DNA from: Sva-07 sp963707515 | GTDB lineage: Bacteria; Actinomycetota; Acidimicrobiia; Acidimicrobiales; Ilumatobacteraceae | Length of the DNA stretch: 64,000 nucleotides | Direction: 5' to 3' | Assembly: GCA_963707515.1 (NCBI GenBank) | Contig: CAVPQI010000001.1 | Location: 744,001 to 808,000, forward strand | Shown: positions 1 to 8,712 of the stretch, piece by piece | How positions within the stretch are numbered: the stretch's first letter is position 1 | How the letters are laid out: each line of letters opens with the position of its first letter | Position numbers and translations under genes: made by a program | The notes under the pieces: generated by a model | The model's input: the letters and a program-made list of their open reading frames with translations, nothing else | Told to the model about the DNA's origin: nothing | The model's database searches: none

Positions 1-1
1 C

Positions 2-157
2 TACGACCTGCCCGCGGGTGGGCGTCGCCTGGTCCAGCGTGCCGACGGCTACGACGTCACGATCTGCAGCGGCGAAGTGATCTTCGAGCGCGGCGTGGCG
101 ACCGGGGCACTCCCCGGCCGGTTGGTCCGCGGCCCCCAGCACGCGCCCGCGACCTGA
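2..157 (+). CDS. N-acyl-D-amino-acid deacylase family protein, C-terminal end (partial)
   Basis: The window opens inside this gene; only the last 51 codons and the TGA stop at 155-157 are present. The segment resembles the extreme C-terminus of D-aminoacylase-type amidohydrolases (amidohydrolase 3 family). These typically end in a short beta strand region containing a GYDYTI-like motif (here GYDVTICSGEVIF) followed by a GxLPGRLVRG tail (here ATGALPGRLVRG). The metal-binding residues lie upstream and cannot be checked. It converges on the acid-sugar aldolase gene that ends at 184. The substrate cannot be inferred from this fragment. Confidence 0.65.
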   Translation, partial: YDLPAGGRRLVQRADGYDVTICSGEVIFERGVATGALPGRLVRGPQHAPAT

Positions 158-183
158 TCGCCCGCCGAACAGGTCGCCGTGGA

Positions 184-840
184 TCAGACGATCTCGCCGT
201 ACGCCAAACGCTTGGAGCGCTCGAAGAAGTCCTGCCAGTCGGCGTCGGTGAGCAGGTTCGGTTCGCCGATCTGGAGCGCGGCCAGATACTGCCGGCACAG
301 GATCTCGAGGCGGTGGGCGGCGTCGACGGTCCCGGCGATGTCTCGACCGCGGGCGATCATGCCGTGGTTGGCGAGGAGGCACGCCGTGCGCTCGCCGAGC
401 GCGGCGGCGGCATCGTCGGCCAGCAACTGCGTCCCGAACGTGTTGTAGGGAACGCACGGCACGTCGTTGCCGCCGAAGAACCCGACGACGTAGGTGAATC
501 CTGGGAGACGTCGACCGTGAGCGGCGAGTGCGACACAGGCGTCGCTGTGCGTGTGCACCACGGCACCGGCCGACTGCTTGGCTCGATAGACCGCGGCGTG
601 CATCCGCCACTCGGTGGACGGCCTCGTGTCGCCGTCCCACGTGCCGTCGGCGTGCATGCGCACGAACGACTCGGGCGTGATCGTGTCGGCGCTCGCCCCG
701 GTCGGCGAGATCAGCATGGCGTCACCGAGGCGGGCGCTGATGTTGCCCGACGACAGTTCGTTGAGGCCGAGCGCGACCACGCGCCGGTACTGCGTGGCGA
801 GATCGTCGCGCAGCTGTGCCTCGTCGATCGTGCCGGTCAT
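184..840 (-). CDS. class II aldolase/adducin family protein, probable 3-oxo-tetronate 4-phosphate decarboxylase-like
   Basis: 218 aa, the usual length for the class II aldolase fold (L-fuculose-1-phosphate aldolase, L-ribulose-5-phosphate 4-epimerase, OtnC). Recognisable motifs are SSGNISAR near residue 30, the zinc-ligand motif HTHSD near residue 100, and a late zinc histidine in the LLANHGMIARG segment. The ATG at 838-840 overlaps the upstream kinase by 4 nt, so the two are translationally coupled. In characterised bacteria an OtnK-type kinase phosphorylates a 3-oxo-tetronate and the OtnC aldolase then decarboxylates the product to a triose phosphate. The neighbouring kinase gene makes that role more likely than fuculose aldolase. 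Exact substrate stereochemistry is not determined by the sequence. Confidence 0.8.
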   Translation of the reverse strand: MTGTIDEAQLRDDLATQYRRVVALGLNELSSGNISARLGDAMLISPTGASADTITPESFVRMHADGTWDGDTRPSTEWRMHAAVYRAKQSAGAVVHTHSDACVALAAHGRRLPGFTYVVGFFGGNDVPCVPYNTFGTQLLADDAAAALGERTACLLANHGMIARGRDIAGTVDAAHRLEILCRQYLAALQIGEPNLLTDADWQDFFERSKRLAYGEIV

Positions 841-2126
841 CGCGGCTCGCCGTCCTCGGCGGCGCGCATCCGGTCGAACCCGCGCAGGATCAGTCCCGCA
901 TCGCCCATCGCACCAGCCTTGCAGAGGATCGAGATCGGCTCCGGGCTCGTCGCGTGACAGAAGCCGCCGCCGAGGTCGTCGAACGGAGTGACCTCGAAGC
1001 AGTCGACGCCGAGGCCGTCGAGCACCGCTCCAGTGGTCTCGCCGCCGGCGACCACGATCCGCCGAAACCCCTCGCCCGACAGCAGCGACGCCACCCGCTG
1101 CATCACGGCGGTGGCGATCTCCGACGCCCGGTCGTCGCCGACGGCACGCTTGATGCGCGCCACCTCGTCCGGGGCAGCCGTGGTGGCGATGCCGACCGGA
1201 CCACCCGTGCTGTGCTCGCGTGCCCACTCGATCGCCCGGCGGGCTTCGTCGTCGACGGAGTGCACCGCGGCAACGTCGATCCGCAGGACCGGATGCTCGT
1301 CGGCGAAGCGGGCGAGTTGTCGGGCCGTGGCGCCGGCGCAACTGCCGGCGAGGAGGATCTCGCGGCCGCCCACCGCGGGGTGCGTCGCGCGTGCCGCCCG
1401 GCCGGCGTCGGTGCGCAGTCCCGCCGACCGCGCCAGGGCCACCGGGAACGCGTCGGCACCCGTGGTCACGGCCCAGTCGGCGACGGCTTCGGCGCACACG
1501 GCGATGTCGTCGTCGTCGACGCTGTCGACGACGAAGAATGACTCACCCGCGGCGATTCGATCGGCCAGATGGGCCCGGGCCGCGGCGACGCCCTGACGCA
1601 GCACGCGATGGCCGAGCAGCCCGACCGCCCGCCCGGTCTGGCGTTGCAGGACGGCGACGAGATCGCTGTCGAGCATCGGCGTCACGGGGTCGTGGCGCTT
1701 GAACGACTCGTGCAGCAGATCGTCGAGGACGAACATCTTGCCGTGGAAGACGGTGATCCACGATTCCGGGAACCCCGGGCAGAACACGGTGGCGGGGGCG
1801 TCCATGGCCTCGAGGAGGGCATCGGCGACCGGGCCGATGTTGCCGTCGTCGGTGGAGTCGAAGGTGGCGCTGTACTTCGAGAACAGTCGGCGACACCCCA
1901 TGACGCGCAGTGCCTCCGCGACGTCGGTCGCCACGCGTCGGGCGGCAGCGGACGGCATCAAGCGGTGCCGGCCGGCGTAGACGACCGCTTCGGCATCGCC
2001 CGCCACCTCGTGCAGCGCGGCGACGGAGGTGACGACGGGCGTGCGGATCCCCGCTCGCTCCAGGAGGCTCGCCACCATCGCCCCACCGGTCAGGTCATCG
2101 GCGATCACGCCGAGTTCGAGCGTCAC
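837..2126 (-). CDS. four-carbon acid sugar kinase family protein (OtnK/DtnK-like)
   Basis: 429 aa from a GTG start at 2124-2126, matching the 400-430 aa usual for this family (formerly DUF1537). The N-terminus shows the characteristic GVIADDLTGG motif at residues 6-15. The C-terminal half has the nucleotide-binding domain with RIVVAGGETTGAV and a late GGGFCHA segment. Family members phosphorylate D-threonate, D-erythronate or 3-oxo-tetronate at the 4-position using ATP. The GTG start overlaps the stop of the upstream ABC ATPase (GTGA), and its own stop overlaps the aldolase start. It therefore sits as the first catabolic gene after a transporter, suggesting that the imported compound is an acid sugar or a conjugate releasing one. 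Confidence 0.85.
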   Translation of the reverse strand: MTLELGVIADDLTGGAMVASLLERAGIRTPVVTSVAALHEVAGDAEAVVYAGRHRLMPSAAARRVATDVAEALRVMGCRRLFSKYSATFDSTDDGNIGPVADALLEAMDAPATVFCPGFPESWITVFHGKMFVLDDLLHESFKRHDPVTPMLDSDLVAVLQRQTGRAVGLLGHRVLRQGVAAARAHLADRIAAGESFFVVDSVDDDDIAVCAEAVADWAVTTGADAFPVALARSAGLRTDAGRAARATHPAVGGREILLAGSCAGATARQLARFADEHPVLRIDVAAVHSVDDEARRAIEWAREHSTGGPVGIATTAAPDEVARIKRAVGDDRASEIATAVMQRVASLLSGEGFRRIVVAGGETTGAVLDGLGVDCFEVTPFDDLGGGFCHATSPEPISILCKAGAMGDAGLILRGFDRMRAAEDGEPR

Positions 2127-3514
2127 GACGTCACCGCCGACGTCCGCGTCGAGTACCGCTCGGCCGCGGCGACGGGGAAGTGACAGGCGACGTACTGCCC
2201 GGGCGCCAGCTCGCGGAGCTCGGGCTCGTCCGTCGCGCAGATCTCGCCGGCGCTGGCACATCGCGTCCGGAAACGACAGCCACTCGGCGGGTTGATCGGC
2301 GAGGGCAACTCGCCGCCGAGGCTGATCGCGGAGCGGGGGTCGATCGCCGGGTCGGTTGCCGGGATCGCACTGAGCAGGATGTTCGTGTAGGGATGCAACG
2401 GTGCGGCGAACAGGTCGTCGGACTCGGCGACCTCGCAGATCTTGCCGAGATACATCACGACGATGCGGTCGGCGATGTTCTTGACGACCGCCAGGTCGTG
2501 GGCGATGAAGACCAGCGAGATGCCGTACTTCTCCTTGAGGTCTTCGAGCAGGTTGAGTACCTGCGCCTGCACCGACACGTCGAGCGCCGAGACCGGTTCG
2601 TCACAGATGATCACCTGCGGATCGAGGATGAGTGCTCGAGCGATCGAGATCCGTTGCGCCTGCCCGCCGGAGAACTCGTGCGGCCGGCGGTCGAGCGCCG
2701 CGGCCGCATCGATGCCGACGTCGTCGAGCACCTGACGAACCTTCAGTTCGGTCGCCGCCGCAAATGCCGGCCGCGCTCGTCGGATGCGAATGCTGCGCGG
2801 GATCGCGGCGACCGGCATCAGGAGGGACAGGAGCAACCAGATCGCGGCGGTGACGACGAACATCGCCGCGAAGGGAGCAATCGCAACACCCGCGGCGATC
2901 ATCGCCACGGCGCCGACGGTCGCCCCGACCCCACCGTCAGGGATGCCGTCGGCGTCGACGGTGCCGATCGATGTCGAGATGACCCAGACGATCAAGCCGG
3001 CGAAGAACGTCACGCAGGCAGGGACCGCCACCGTACGAATGATCGGATGACGCCAGATCCGCAACATCCACGGCACGTACCGTTCCCAACCGCGCACCAC
3101 ACCGGCGCGGCGGAACGATTCGAGCCAGCGGATCGTGAGCGGTTCGGCGACGATGTCACGGATCGGGCGCCGCGGGTTGAGCGACGACACGGCGTCCTGG
3201 AAGATCATCTGCAGCTTGCCGCGGACGTCGCGGAGCTGGTCCGCACCGAGCGTGGACAGATCGACGCCGTTGAGTCGGACGGTGCCCGATGTCGGCGGTG
3301 GCACGCGCATGATCGCCCGCCCGGTCGTCGACTTCCCGCAACCGGACTCGCCGACGATCCCCAGCGTCTCGCGATCCACGAGGTCGAGGCTGATGTCGCT
3401 GACGGCGTGCACCTTGCCCCGCCGGGTCGGGAACTCGACCACCAGGTGATCGACGTCGAGCACGACGTCGTCGTCGTCGTGGTCACGGAGGTGAACGGTG
3501 CCCGTGCCGGCCAT
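2123..3514 (-). CDS. oligopeptide/dipeptide-type ABC transporter ATP-binding protein with membrane-segment insertion
   Basis: 463 aa; DppF/OppF relatives are usually about 320-350 aa. It has Walker A GESGCGKST at 55-63, Q-loop MIFQD at 103-107, signature FSGGQ at 281-285, Walker B VIICDEP at 301-307, and the C-terminal cysteine-containing PPSGCRF oligopeptide-transporter domain. The Q-loop to signature distance is about 175 residues instead of roughly 60. The extra residues (about 134-254) contain hydrophobic stretches at about 160-180 and 196-238 flanked by Arg-rich segments. The reading frame is open throughout, so this is a genuine in-frame insertion. The ATG overlaps the dppC stop by one base. 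It should power the adjacent permeases together with the first ATPase. It is uncertain whether the insertion spans the membrane. Confidence 0.88.
   Translation of the reverse strand: MAGTGTVHLRDHDDDDVVLDVDHLVVEFPTRRGKVHAVSDISLDLVDRETLGIVGESGCGKSTTGRAIMRVPPPTSGTVRLNGVDLSTLGADQLRDVRGKLQMIFQDAVSSLNPRRPIRDIVAEPLTIRWLESFRRAGVVRGWERYVPWMLRIWRHPIIRTVAVPACVTFFAGLIVWVISTSIGTVDADGIPDGGVGATVGAVAMIAAGVAIAPFAAMFVVTAAIWLLLSLLMPVAAIPRSIRIRRARPAFAAATELKVRQVLDDVGIDAAAALDRRPHEFSGGQAQRISIARALILDPQVIICDEPVSALDVSVQAQVLNLLEDLKEKYGISLVFIAHDLAVVKNIADRIVVMYLGKICEVAESDDLFAAPLHPYTNILLSAIPATDPAIDPRSAISLGGELPSPINPPSGCRFRTRCASAGEICATDEPELRELAPGQYVACHFPVAAAERYSTRTSAVTS
2752..3115 (-). other. hydrophobic insertion inside the ABC ATPase domain
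   Basis: This encodes residues about 134-255 of the second ATPase. It contains one clear hydrophobic helix (about 160-180) and a long hydrophobic stretch (about 196-238) that could form one or two further helices. Both flanks are basic, including RIRRAR near 243-248. It lies between the Q-loop and the ABC signature, where the helical subdomain that contacts the permease is normally found. Both sides remain in frame with canonical ATPase sequence. Confidence 0.8.
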
Positions 3515-4431
3515 CAGATCCCGCCTTCGCGCACATCGAATCGGGTACGCAATTCGTCGCCGATGAAGTTCAAGGCGATGATCGTGAAACACATGAACAT
3601 GGCGGGAAACAGCACCATGTGCGGCGAGTCCTCGAGCTGTGGCCGTCCGTTCTGGATCATGATCCCCCAGCTGACGCCGGTCACGTCGCCGACGCCGAAG
3701 AAGGCGAGCGTGGCTTCGACGATGATCAACACGGCCAGCAGCACGAAGGCGTACGACACGACGGCCGACACGATGTTCGGGAGGATGTCGCGGAACAAGA
3801 TGCGCTTGTTCCGGGCGCCGAGTGTTCTCGACGCCAGCACGAACTCGCGGTCGGACCAGGCCATCGTCTGAGCGCGCGTGACGCGGGCGATCGTGGGAAT
3901 CGTCAGGATCGCCAGCGCGACCGTCGCCCACGCCGTCTGCTTCGTCGGCGACGCTTCACCTGCAGGAGCGAGGAACGAGATCAACGCCAGCAGCAGCACC
4001 AGACCGGGGATCGCCAGCATCACGTTGAGCGCGGCGACGATCACGCCATCGAGCATGCGCCGGTAGTACCCCGCGACGAGACCGACGGCAGCGCCGATGA
4101 CCAGGCCGATCATCGTCGCCACGGCCGACACGGCCAACGAACGGCGCGCCCCGTAGATCGTCCGGCTGAAGACGTCGTGGCCGATGTTGTCGGCACCGAA
4201 CCAGTGCTCGGCCGACGGTCCCGAGCGGGCGACGCCGCGGAACGTCGTGTTGGGATCCTTCAGCGGCAACAGGTCGGCGACGAGCGCGGCCAGCACCAGC
4301 GCCGAGAGCCACACGACCGACAGCCAGAACCAGATGCCGAGACGGCGGCGCACGTACTGGCCGGCGGGGTCGGGACCGTCGCTCGTCGGGACCCCGGTCG
4401 TCGATTCCACAGCGTGGTCAAGCACGGACAC
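3514..4431 (-). CDS. dipeptide/oligopeptide ABC transporter permease (DppC/OppC family)
   Basis: 305 aa from a GTG at 4429-4431 preceded by a good GAGGG ribosome-binding site at 4438-4442; an ATG at 4458 would add nine residues. It is an integral inner-membrane permease with an N-terminal helix, the HWFGADNIGHDVFSR motif typical of DppC/OppC, a five-to-six helix BPD_transp_1 domain, and an EAA-type loop (RTLGARNKRILFRDILPN) that contacts the ATPases. The start overlaps the end of dppB by 14 nt and its stop overlaps the next ATPase start. It is part of the importer operon running from 8489 to 184. Confidence 0.88.
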   Translation of the reverse strand: MSVLDHAVESTTGVPTSDGPDPAGQYVRRRLGIWFWLSVVWLSALVLAALVADLLPLKDPNTTFRGVARSGPSAEHWFGADNIGHDVFSRTIYGARRSLAVSAVATMIGLVIGAAVGLVAGYYRRMLDGVIVAALNVMLAIPGLVLLLALISFLAPAGEASPTKQTAWATVALAILTIPTIARVTRAQTMAWSDREFVLASRTLGARNKRILFRDILPNIVSAVVSYAFVLLAVLIIVEATLAFFGVGDVTGVSWGIMIQNGRPQLEDSPHMVLFPAMFMCFTIIALNFIGDELRTRFDVREGGI

Positions 4432-5549
4432 TGCGCACCCTCGGATCCAGAACGGCATAGAGCAGGTCGACGAGGAAGTTGATCAGGATGAAGCCGATGG
4501 CAATGACGACGACGATCCCCTGCACGACGAGGAAGTCCTTCTGGAAGATCGAGGTGCCGATCGCCGTGCCCAGACCGGGCAGCGTGAAGATCGTCTCGAT
4601 CACCAGTGCGCCACCGATCAACGCGGCGGTGTTCACACCGAACACGGTCATCAGGGTGAACGAGGACGGACGCAGCGCGTGGCCCCACAGGATGCGGCGA
4701 TCGGGAACACCCTTCGCCTTGGCGGTCGTGATGAAGGTCTCCTGGAGCGTGGTGATCATGTCCGAGCGCAGCACTCGCATGTACGCCGCGCTCTGGCCGA
4801 TCGCCAAGGCAATCGTCGGCAGCGCGAGGTGCTTGAAATGCAGCACGGCGTCTTCTCCGAACGGCACGTACCGCGAACGCGGGCAGCACCTCGACGCCGA
4901 TGTCGACGCCGAAAGCGGACAGCCCGCCGATCGAGAAGAAGAGAATCAGCAGCACGGCGAGAGTGAAGTTGGGGATCGACAGCCCGGCCAGTGCGAGCGT
5001 GCTGGCGATGCGATCCCCACGCCGGTTGGCGCGGTATGCGGCGTAGACGCCGAGCGGCACCGCGATCAGCAGCGCCAGGATCTGGGCGTACAGCATCAAC
5101 TGCAAGGTGACGGGAATCGCGTCGCCGATCACCTGGGACACCTCGCGTCCCTGAATCGCCGAACGACCGAAGTCGCCACGCACCGCGTCGCTCAACCACA
5201 GGAGGTAGCGATGCCACAGCGGCTCGTCGAGGTGGAACTCCTTGACGATCCCGTCGACGCCCGCTTCGGTGGCGCCCGGTCCGAGCAGGTTGAACGCGAG
5301 GTCACGCTTGTCCCCCCGCCCGTTCTGGAGGTAGAAGGTGAACGCGGTCACGGCGAACAAGGTCGGGATGACGACCAGCAATTGGCGCAGCACGTAGGCG
5401 CCGTTGACGATCGCCGCGCCGGCCACGATGAACAAGAACACGACGAGGAACGTCGCCAGCATCGGCGCGCCGAGGAATCCGCCGAGGATCAGCACGACGA
5501 TGGCACTGACCGCCATCACCGTGCCGGGGCGGTGCCGGAGGAACGTCAT
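4418..5549 (-). CDS. dipeptide/oligopeptide ABC transporter permease (DppB/OppB family), apparent frameshift
   Basis: The coding region is 1132 nt, one more than a multiple of three. Codons from the ATG at 5549 read as a DppB permease to VEVLPAF. Homology then continues in another frame (RYVPFGED, then a normal C-terminal BPD_transp_1 domain with the EAA loop) to the TGA at 4418. The switch is at about 4869-4876, where the minus strand reads TTCGCGGTAC. Restoring a CG dinucleotide would give FARYVPFGED. The first about 50 residues hold two extra hydrophobic helices (about 11-28 and 30-49) ahead of the usual first helix at 54-75. The intact protein would be about 377 aa. The ATG overlaps the upstream ATPase stop. 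Confidence 0.85.
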
Positions 5550-6688
5550 GGTCGAGGACCCTCGCTCGACCGCCCCACGCCGGCCGCTGCCACCGTCTGT
5601 TCGGCGCCGTGCTCGAGAAGCACCATCGCCTGGGGGAGCCCCGCGGACAGGTTGCGTGCGAGCGCGTCACTGCTCTGCGTCGTGCCGAGCGGTGCGTGGC
5701 ACGCGAACCGATGACCACTGCCGGACTCGTCGGCCAGCGGTGGACGCTCGGCGCGGCAGCGGTCGTGCACGTAGGGACAGCGCGACGCGAACGAACAGCC
5801 AGGTGGCGGGTCGATCAGGATCGGCGGTCGGCCGTCGATCACCCGCAGGCGCGTATGACTCGGGTTCTCGACTCGGGGCATCGAGCGCAGCAAGGCCTCG
5901 GTGTAGGGATGGCGCATCTGCGAGAACAACACGGCGGTGGGCGCGTGCTCGACGATCCGGCCGGCGTACATCACTGCGATCTCGTCGGTGCGTCCCGCCA
6001 CGACACCGAGGTCGTGCGTCACCAGGACCATCGCCATGAACCGCTCGGCCTGCTGATCCTGCAACAGGTTGAGGATCTCGGCCTGCACCGTGACGTCGAG
6101 TGCCGTGGTCGGCTCGTCAGCGAAGAGCAGCCGCGGGCCGCACGCCAGCGCCAGCGCGATCATCACCCGTTGACGCATGCCACCCGACAACTGGTGTGGG
6201 TACTCGTCGAAGCGGCGCTCCGGTTCGGGGATGTTCGTCGACCGCAGCAACGCGACCGCCGTGTCCCGTGCTTCGCGTCGTCCCATCCGGAGGTGCTGAC
6301 GCAACGGCTCGGTGATCTGCTTGCCGATCGTCATCACCGGGTTGAGCGAGCTCATCGGATCCTGAAAGACCATGGCGAGGTCCGCGCCGAGGATCCGTCG
6401 GATCTCCTTCGGGCTCGCCGCCATCAGGTCGCGGCCCATGAACATCACCCGACCCGAACGGACGACGTTGTCCCGCGGCAACAGGTTCATGATCGACCGC
6501 GCCAGCACGGTCTTGCCCGAACCCGATTCCCCGACGACACCGACGACGGTGCCACGCTCCAGCGAGAGCGTGACACCGTCGACGGCGCGGACCCGGCCGC
6601 GAGGCGTCAAGAAGTGCGTCTTGAGATCGACGACGTCGAGGAGAACCCCGGCGTCGCCGGTCAGCGCATCACTCGCAGACGCCGCCAT
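5546..6688 (-). CDS. dipeptide/oligopeptide ABC transporter ATP-binding protein (DppD/OppD family)
   Basis: 380 aa from the ATG at 6686-6688; an adjacent GTG at 6691 is an alternative start. The protein shows Walker A GESGSGKT, Q-loop VFQDPMSSLNP, signature LSGGMRQR, Walker B LLFADEPTTALD, the H-loop in VLVTHDLGV, and the C-terminal CSFASRCPY cysteine motif of oligopeptide-transporter ATPases. The C-terminal roughly 50 residues after that domain are low-complexity. The gene overlaps the binding-protein gene upstream by about 20 nt and the dppB start downstream. It is cytosolic and hydrolyses ATP to drive uptake. Confidence 0.9.
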   Translation of the reverse strand: MAASASDALTGDAGVLLDVVDLKTHFLTPRGRVRAVDGVTLSLERGTVVGVVGESGSGKTVLARSIMNLLPRDNVVRSGRVMFMGRDLMAASPKEIRRILGADLAMVFQDPMSSLNPVMTIGKQITEPLRQHLRMGRREARDTAVALLRSTNIPEPERRFDEYPHQLSGGMRQRVMIALALACGPRLLFADEPTTALDVTVQAEILNLLQDQQAERFMAMVLVTHDLGVVAGRTDEIAVMYAGRIVEHAPTAVLFSQMRHPYTEALLRSMPRVENPSHTRLRVIDGRPPILIDPPPGCSFASRCPYVHDRCRAERPPLADESGSGHRFACHAPLGTTQSSDALARNLSAGLPQAMVLLEHGAEQTVAAAGVGRSSEGPRP

Positions 6689-8489
6689 CACACCAGATCT
6701 GGTTCATCTGGTGCAGACCAGCGAACGCCAGCCCGACACCCTCGCCGCCGTCGAGGAGCACGTTGCTCTCCACGCCGTTGACGTACGGCTGCTGCACGAT
6801 GCCCCAGACGGCCCACGCCCACCAGAGGTTGTAGACCTGCTCGCCAAAGATCCGGTTGAGGTCCTCCGCGGCTTCCGTGCGCAGGGCCTGATCGCCTTCG
6901 CTGCGGATGACGTCCAACGCGGCATCGATGTCGGCGTTGCGGATGCGCCCGAAGTTCAATGCGGGCGAGCCGATCGGACCGGCCGACGCACTCTGCCACC
7001 ACACGGCCTGGGTCGCCGGATCGACGCCCCCATGGCTGCGCCACGAGGTGCCGTCGAACATGCCGACGACGGCGAGTCCGATGTACTGGCCCTGCTCGAT
7101 GGCTTCGACGGTCGCACTGACCTTGTCGCCGAACGCTTCGGTCCACATCGACAGGATCAACGTGTTCGTCTCGACGTTGAACGGATCGTTCGTGGTGCTC
7201 AGCCCGAACTCGATGCTGTCGGTGCCGAGCTCCGACAGGCACTGGTCCATCTCGACGTTGGCCTCGTCGATGTCGTAGCCGGGATAGCCGGTGTCTTCCA
7301 GATAGCCGGGCTGACCGGGCCCGAACGGACCGTTGGCGACCTCGACGAGTCCGGCTTGGCGCTCTTCGACGAGGCGCTCCTTGTCCATGGCGAAGGCGAG
7401 TGCGCGGCGGCAGTGGACGTTGAGCAACGGGCTGTCGGCGTTCTGGCCGTCCGGGTCGTCGTCGCCCTCGGCGACGTTGAGCATGAAGTAGTGCGTGTCA
7501 CCGAACCTGCTCGAGGTGATCACGTCGAAGTCGTCGTCGTCGACGAAGCGGGAGACCGCATCCGTGTTCGACGTGTGCATCAGGTCGAACTCGCCCGAGC
7601 GCAGCCCGTTCGAGCGGCTTCCTTCGTCGACGGCGACGACCGCTTCGACACTGTCGAGGAACGGCAGGTTCTCACCGGTGATGCCGTTCGGGCCGCGCCA
7701 GTAGTTCTCGTTGCGCACGGCCTTGAACGAGTTGCCGTTGCCCGGCGTGTACGACTCGAAGACGAACGCTCCGAGGCCGACCGGCTCCTGCGCGTTGCCG
7801 TCCGCCGGTGTGGCGGCCAGTTCGGCGTCGTAGACCGGCGAATCCTCGACGCGCTGGGGCACGTCTTCGAGGCTGCCCATCCACGTCGGCGACATCATGT
7901 GGGCGCACTGGCGCTCGACGAAGGCGTACGGCAGGGCGACCTGAGGTGTGTGGGTGGTGATCGTCACTTCCTGGCCCGACGACGACACGTCGTCGATGCT
8001 GGCGAGCGCCGACGCGGTCGTCGGTGAGTACTGACAGGTCTCGATGTTGAACTCGACGGCGGCACCGTCGAGCGGCGTGCCGTCGTGGAACTCGATGCCT
8101 TCGCGGACCTGGAAGGTCCACTCCGTGAAGTCGTCGTTCGCCTCGTAGGACTCGAACAGCATCGGGGCGATGTCGCCCTCGGGCGTGACGGTGAACAGCG
8201 TGTCCGTGAGCGAGTTCAGCAACACGTAGCCGCCGGTGGCGTAGCTCGCCGAATAGGGAGCGAAGGGGTTTGCCGTGTCGGCCTCGATGCCGTACACCAG
8301 ATGGCCACCGTGGACCGGGCCGCCGTCGTCGGGAGTCTCCTCACCGCTTGGATCCGATCCCTCACTCGGGTCGGTGGCCGCAGCTCCACCGTCGTCGTCG
8401 CTCCCGCCGCACGCGGCGACGGCAAACAAGCTTCCGACCACCAACGCGGCAAGCGCGTCCGATCGACGACTCGTCCGATGTGCCCTCAT
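6669..8489 (-). CDS. ABC transporter substrate-binding lipoprotein (SBP family 5)
   Basis: 606 aa starting at ATG 8487-8489 with a GGGGAG ribosome-binding site eight bases upstream. An N-terminal lipoprotein signal ends in the lipobox AVAAC with Cys27, followed by an Asp/Glu/Ser-rich linker, so the mature protein is membrane-anchored outside the cell. The rest is a family 5 extracellular solute-binding fold (peptide, nickel and opine class), with HGGHLVYG opening the first domain and a WTFQVREGIEFHDGTP signature segment. It leads the importer operon. Family 5 proteins bind peptides but also sugars and other solutes, so the ligand is open. Downstream acid-sugar genes make a sugar-acid ligand plausible. 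Confidence 0.9.
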   Translation of the reverse strand: MRAHRTSRRSDALAALVVGSLFAVAACGGSDDDGGAAATDPSEGSDPSGEETPDDGGPVHGGHLVYGIEADTANPFAPYSASYATGGYVLLNSLTDTLFTVTPEGDIAPMLFESYEANDDFTEWTFQVREGIEFHDGTPLDGAAVEFNIETCQYSPTTASALASIDDVSSSGQEVTITTHTPQVALPYAFVERQCAHMMSPTWMGSLEDVPQRVEDSPVYDAELAATPADGNAQEPVGLGAFVFESYTPGNGNSFKAVRNENYWRGPNGITGENLPFLDSVEAVVAVDEGSRSNGLRSGEFDLMHTSNTDAVSRFVDDDDFDVITSSRFGDTHYFMLNVAEGDDDPDGQNADSPLLNVHCRRALAFAMDKERLVEERQAGLVEVANGPFGPGQPGYLEDTGYPGYDIDEANVEMDQCLSELGTDSIEFGLSTTNDPFNVETNTLILSMWTEAFGDKVSATVEAIEQGQYIGLAVVGMFDGTSWRSHGGVDPATQAVWWQSASAGPIGSPALNFGRIRNADIDAALDVIRSEGDQALRTEAAEDLNRIFGEQVYNLWWAWAVWGIVQQPYVNGVESNVLLDGGEGVGLAFAGLHQMNQIWCDGGVCE

Positions 8490-8611
8490 ACTTCGATCTC
8501 CCCTACCGGTCAGTCGACCTGTCGCGCACCACGCCCCTGCGGCATGTGCCCGATCAGACTGGCCGCGATCGCCGGAAATGTCAAATAGTCCGCTCCCCGT
8601 ATGGAGTTTCG

Positions 8612-8631
8612 GTTCGGGTACATGCCCGAAC
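8612..8631. promoter_or_regulatory. 7-bp inverted repeat upstream of the importer operon
   Basis: GTTCGGG and CCCGAAC form perfect 7-bp arms around TACATG. The site lies 123 nt upstream of the binding-protein ATG and 82 nt after the stop of the PLP enzyme gene, which is on the same strand. It may be an operator for the importer operon or a weak terminator hairpin of the preceding gene. No T-run follows, which slightly favours an operator. Confidence 0.4.
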
Positions 8632-8712
8632 TTGCGGCCGCCATTCTCGTTCGGCGACGCGCTCGCGCCCCGGCAGGGCTCGCAGGTCGACGAGCCGACG
8701 CGGCTCAGGGGG

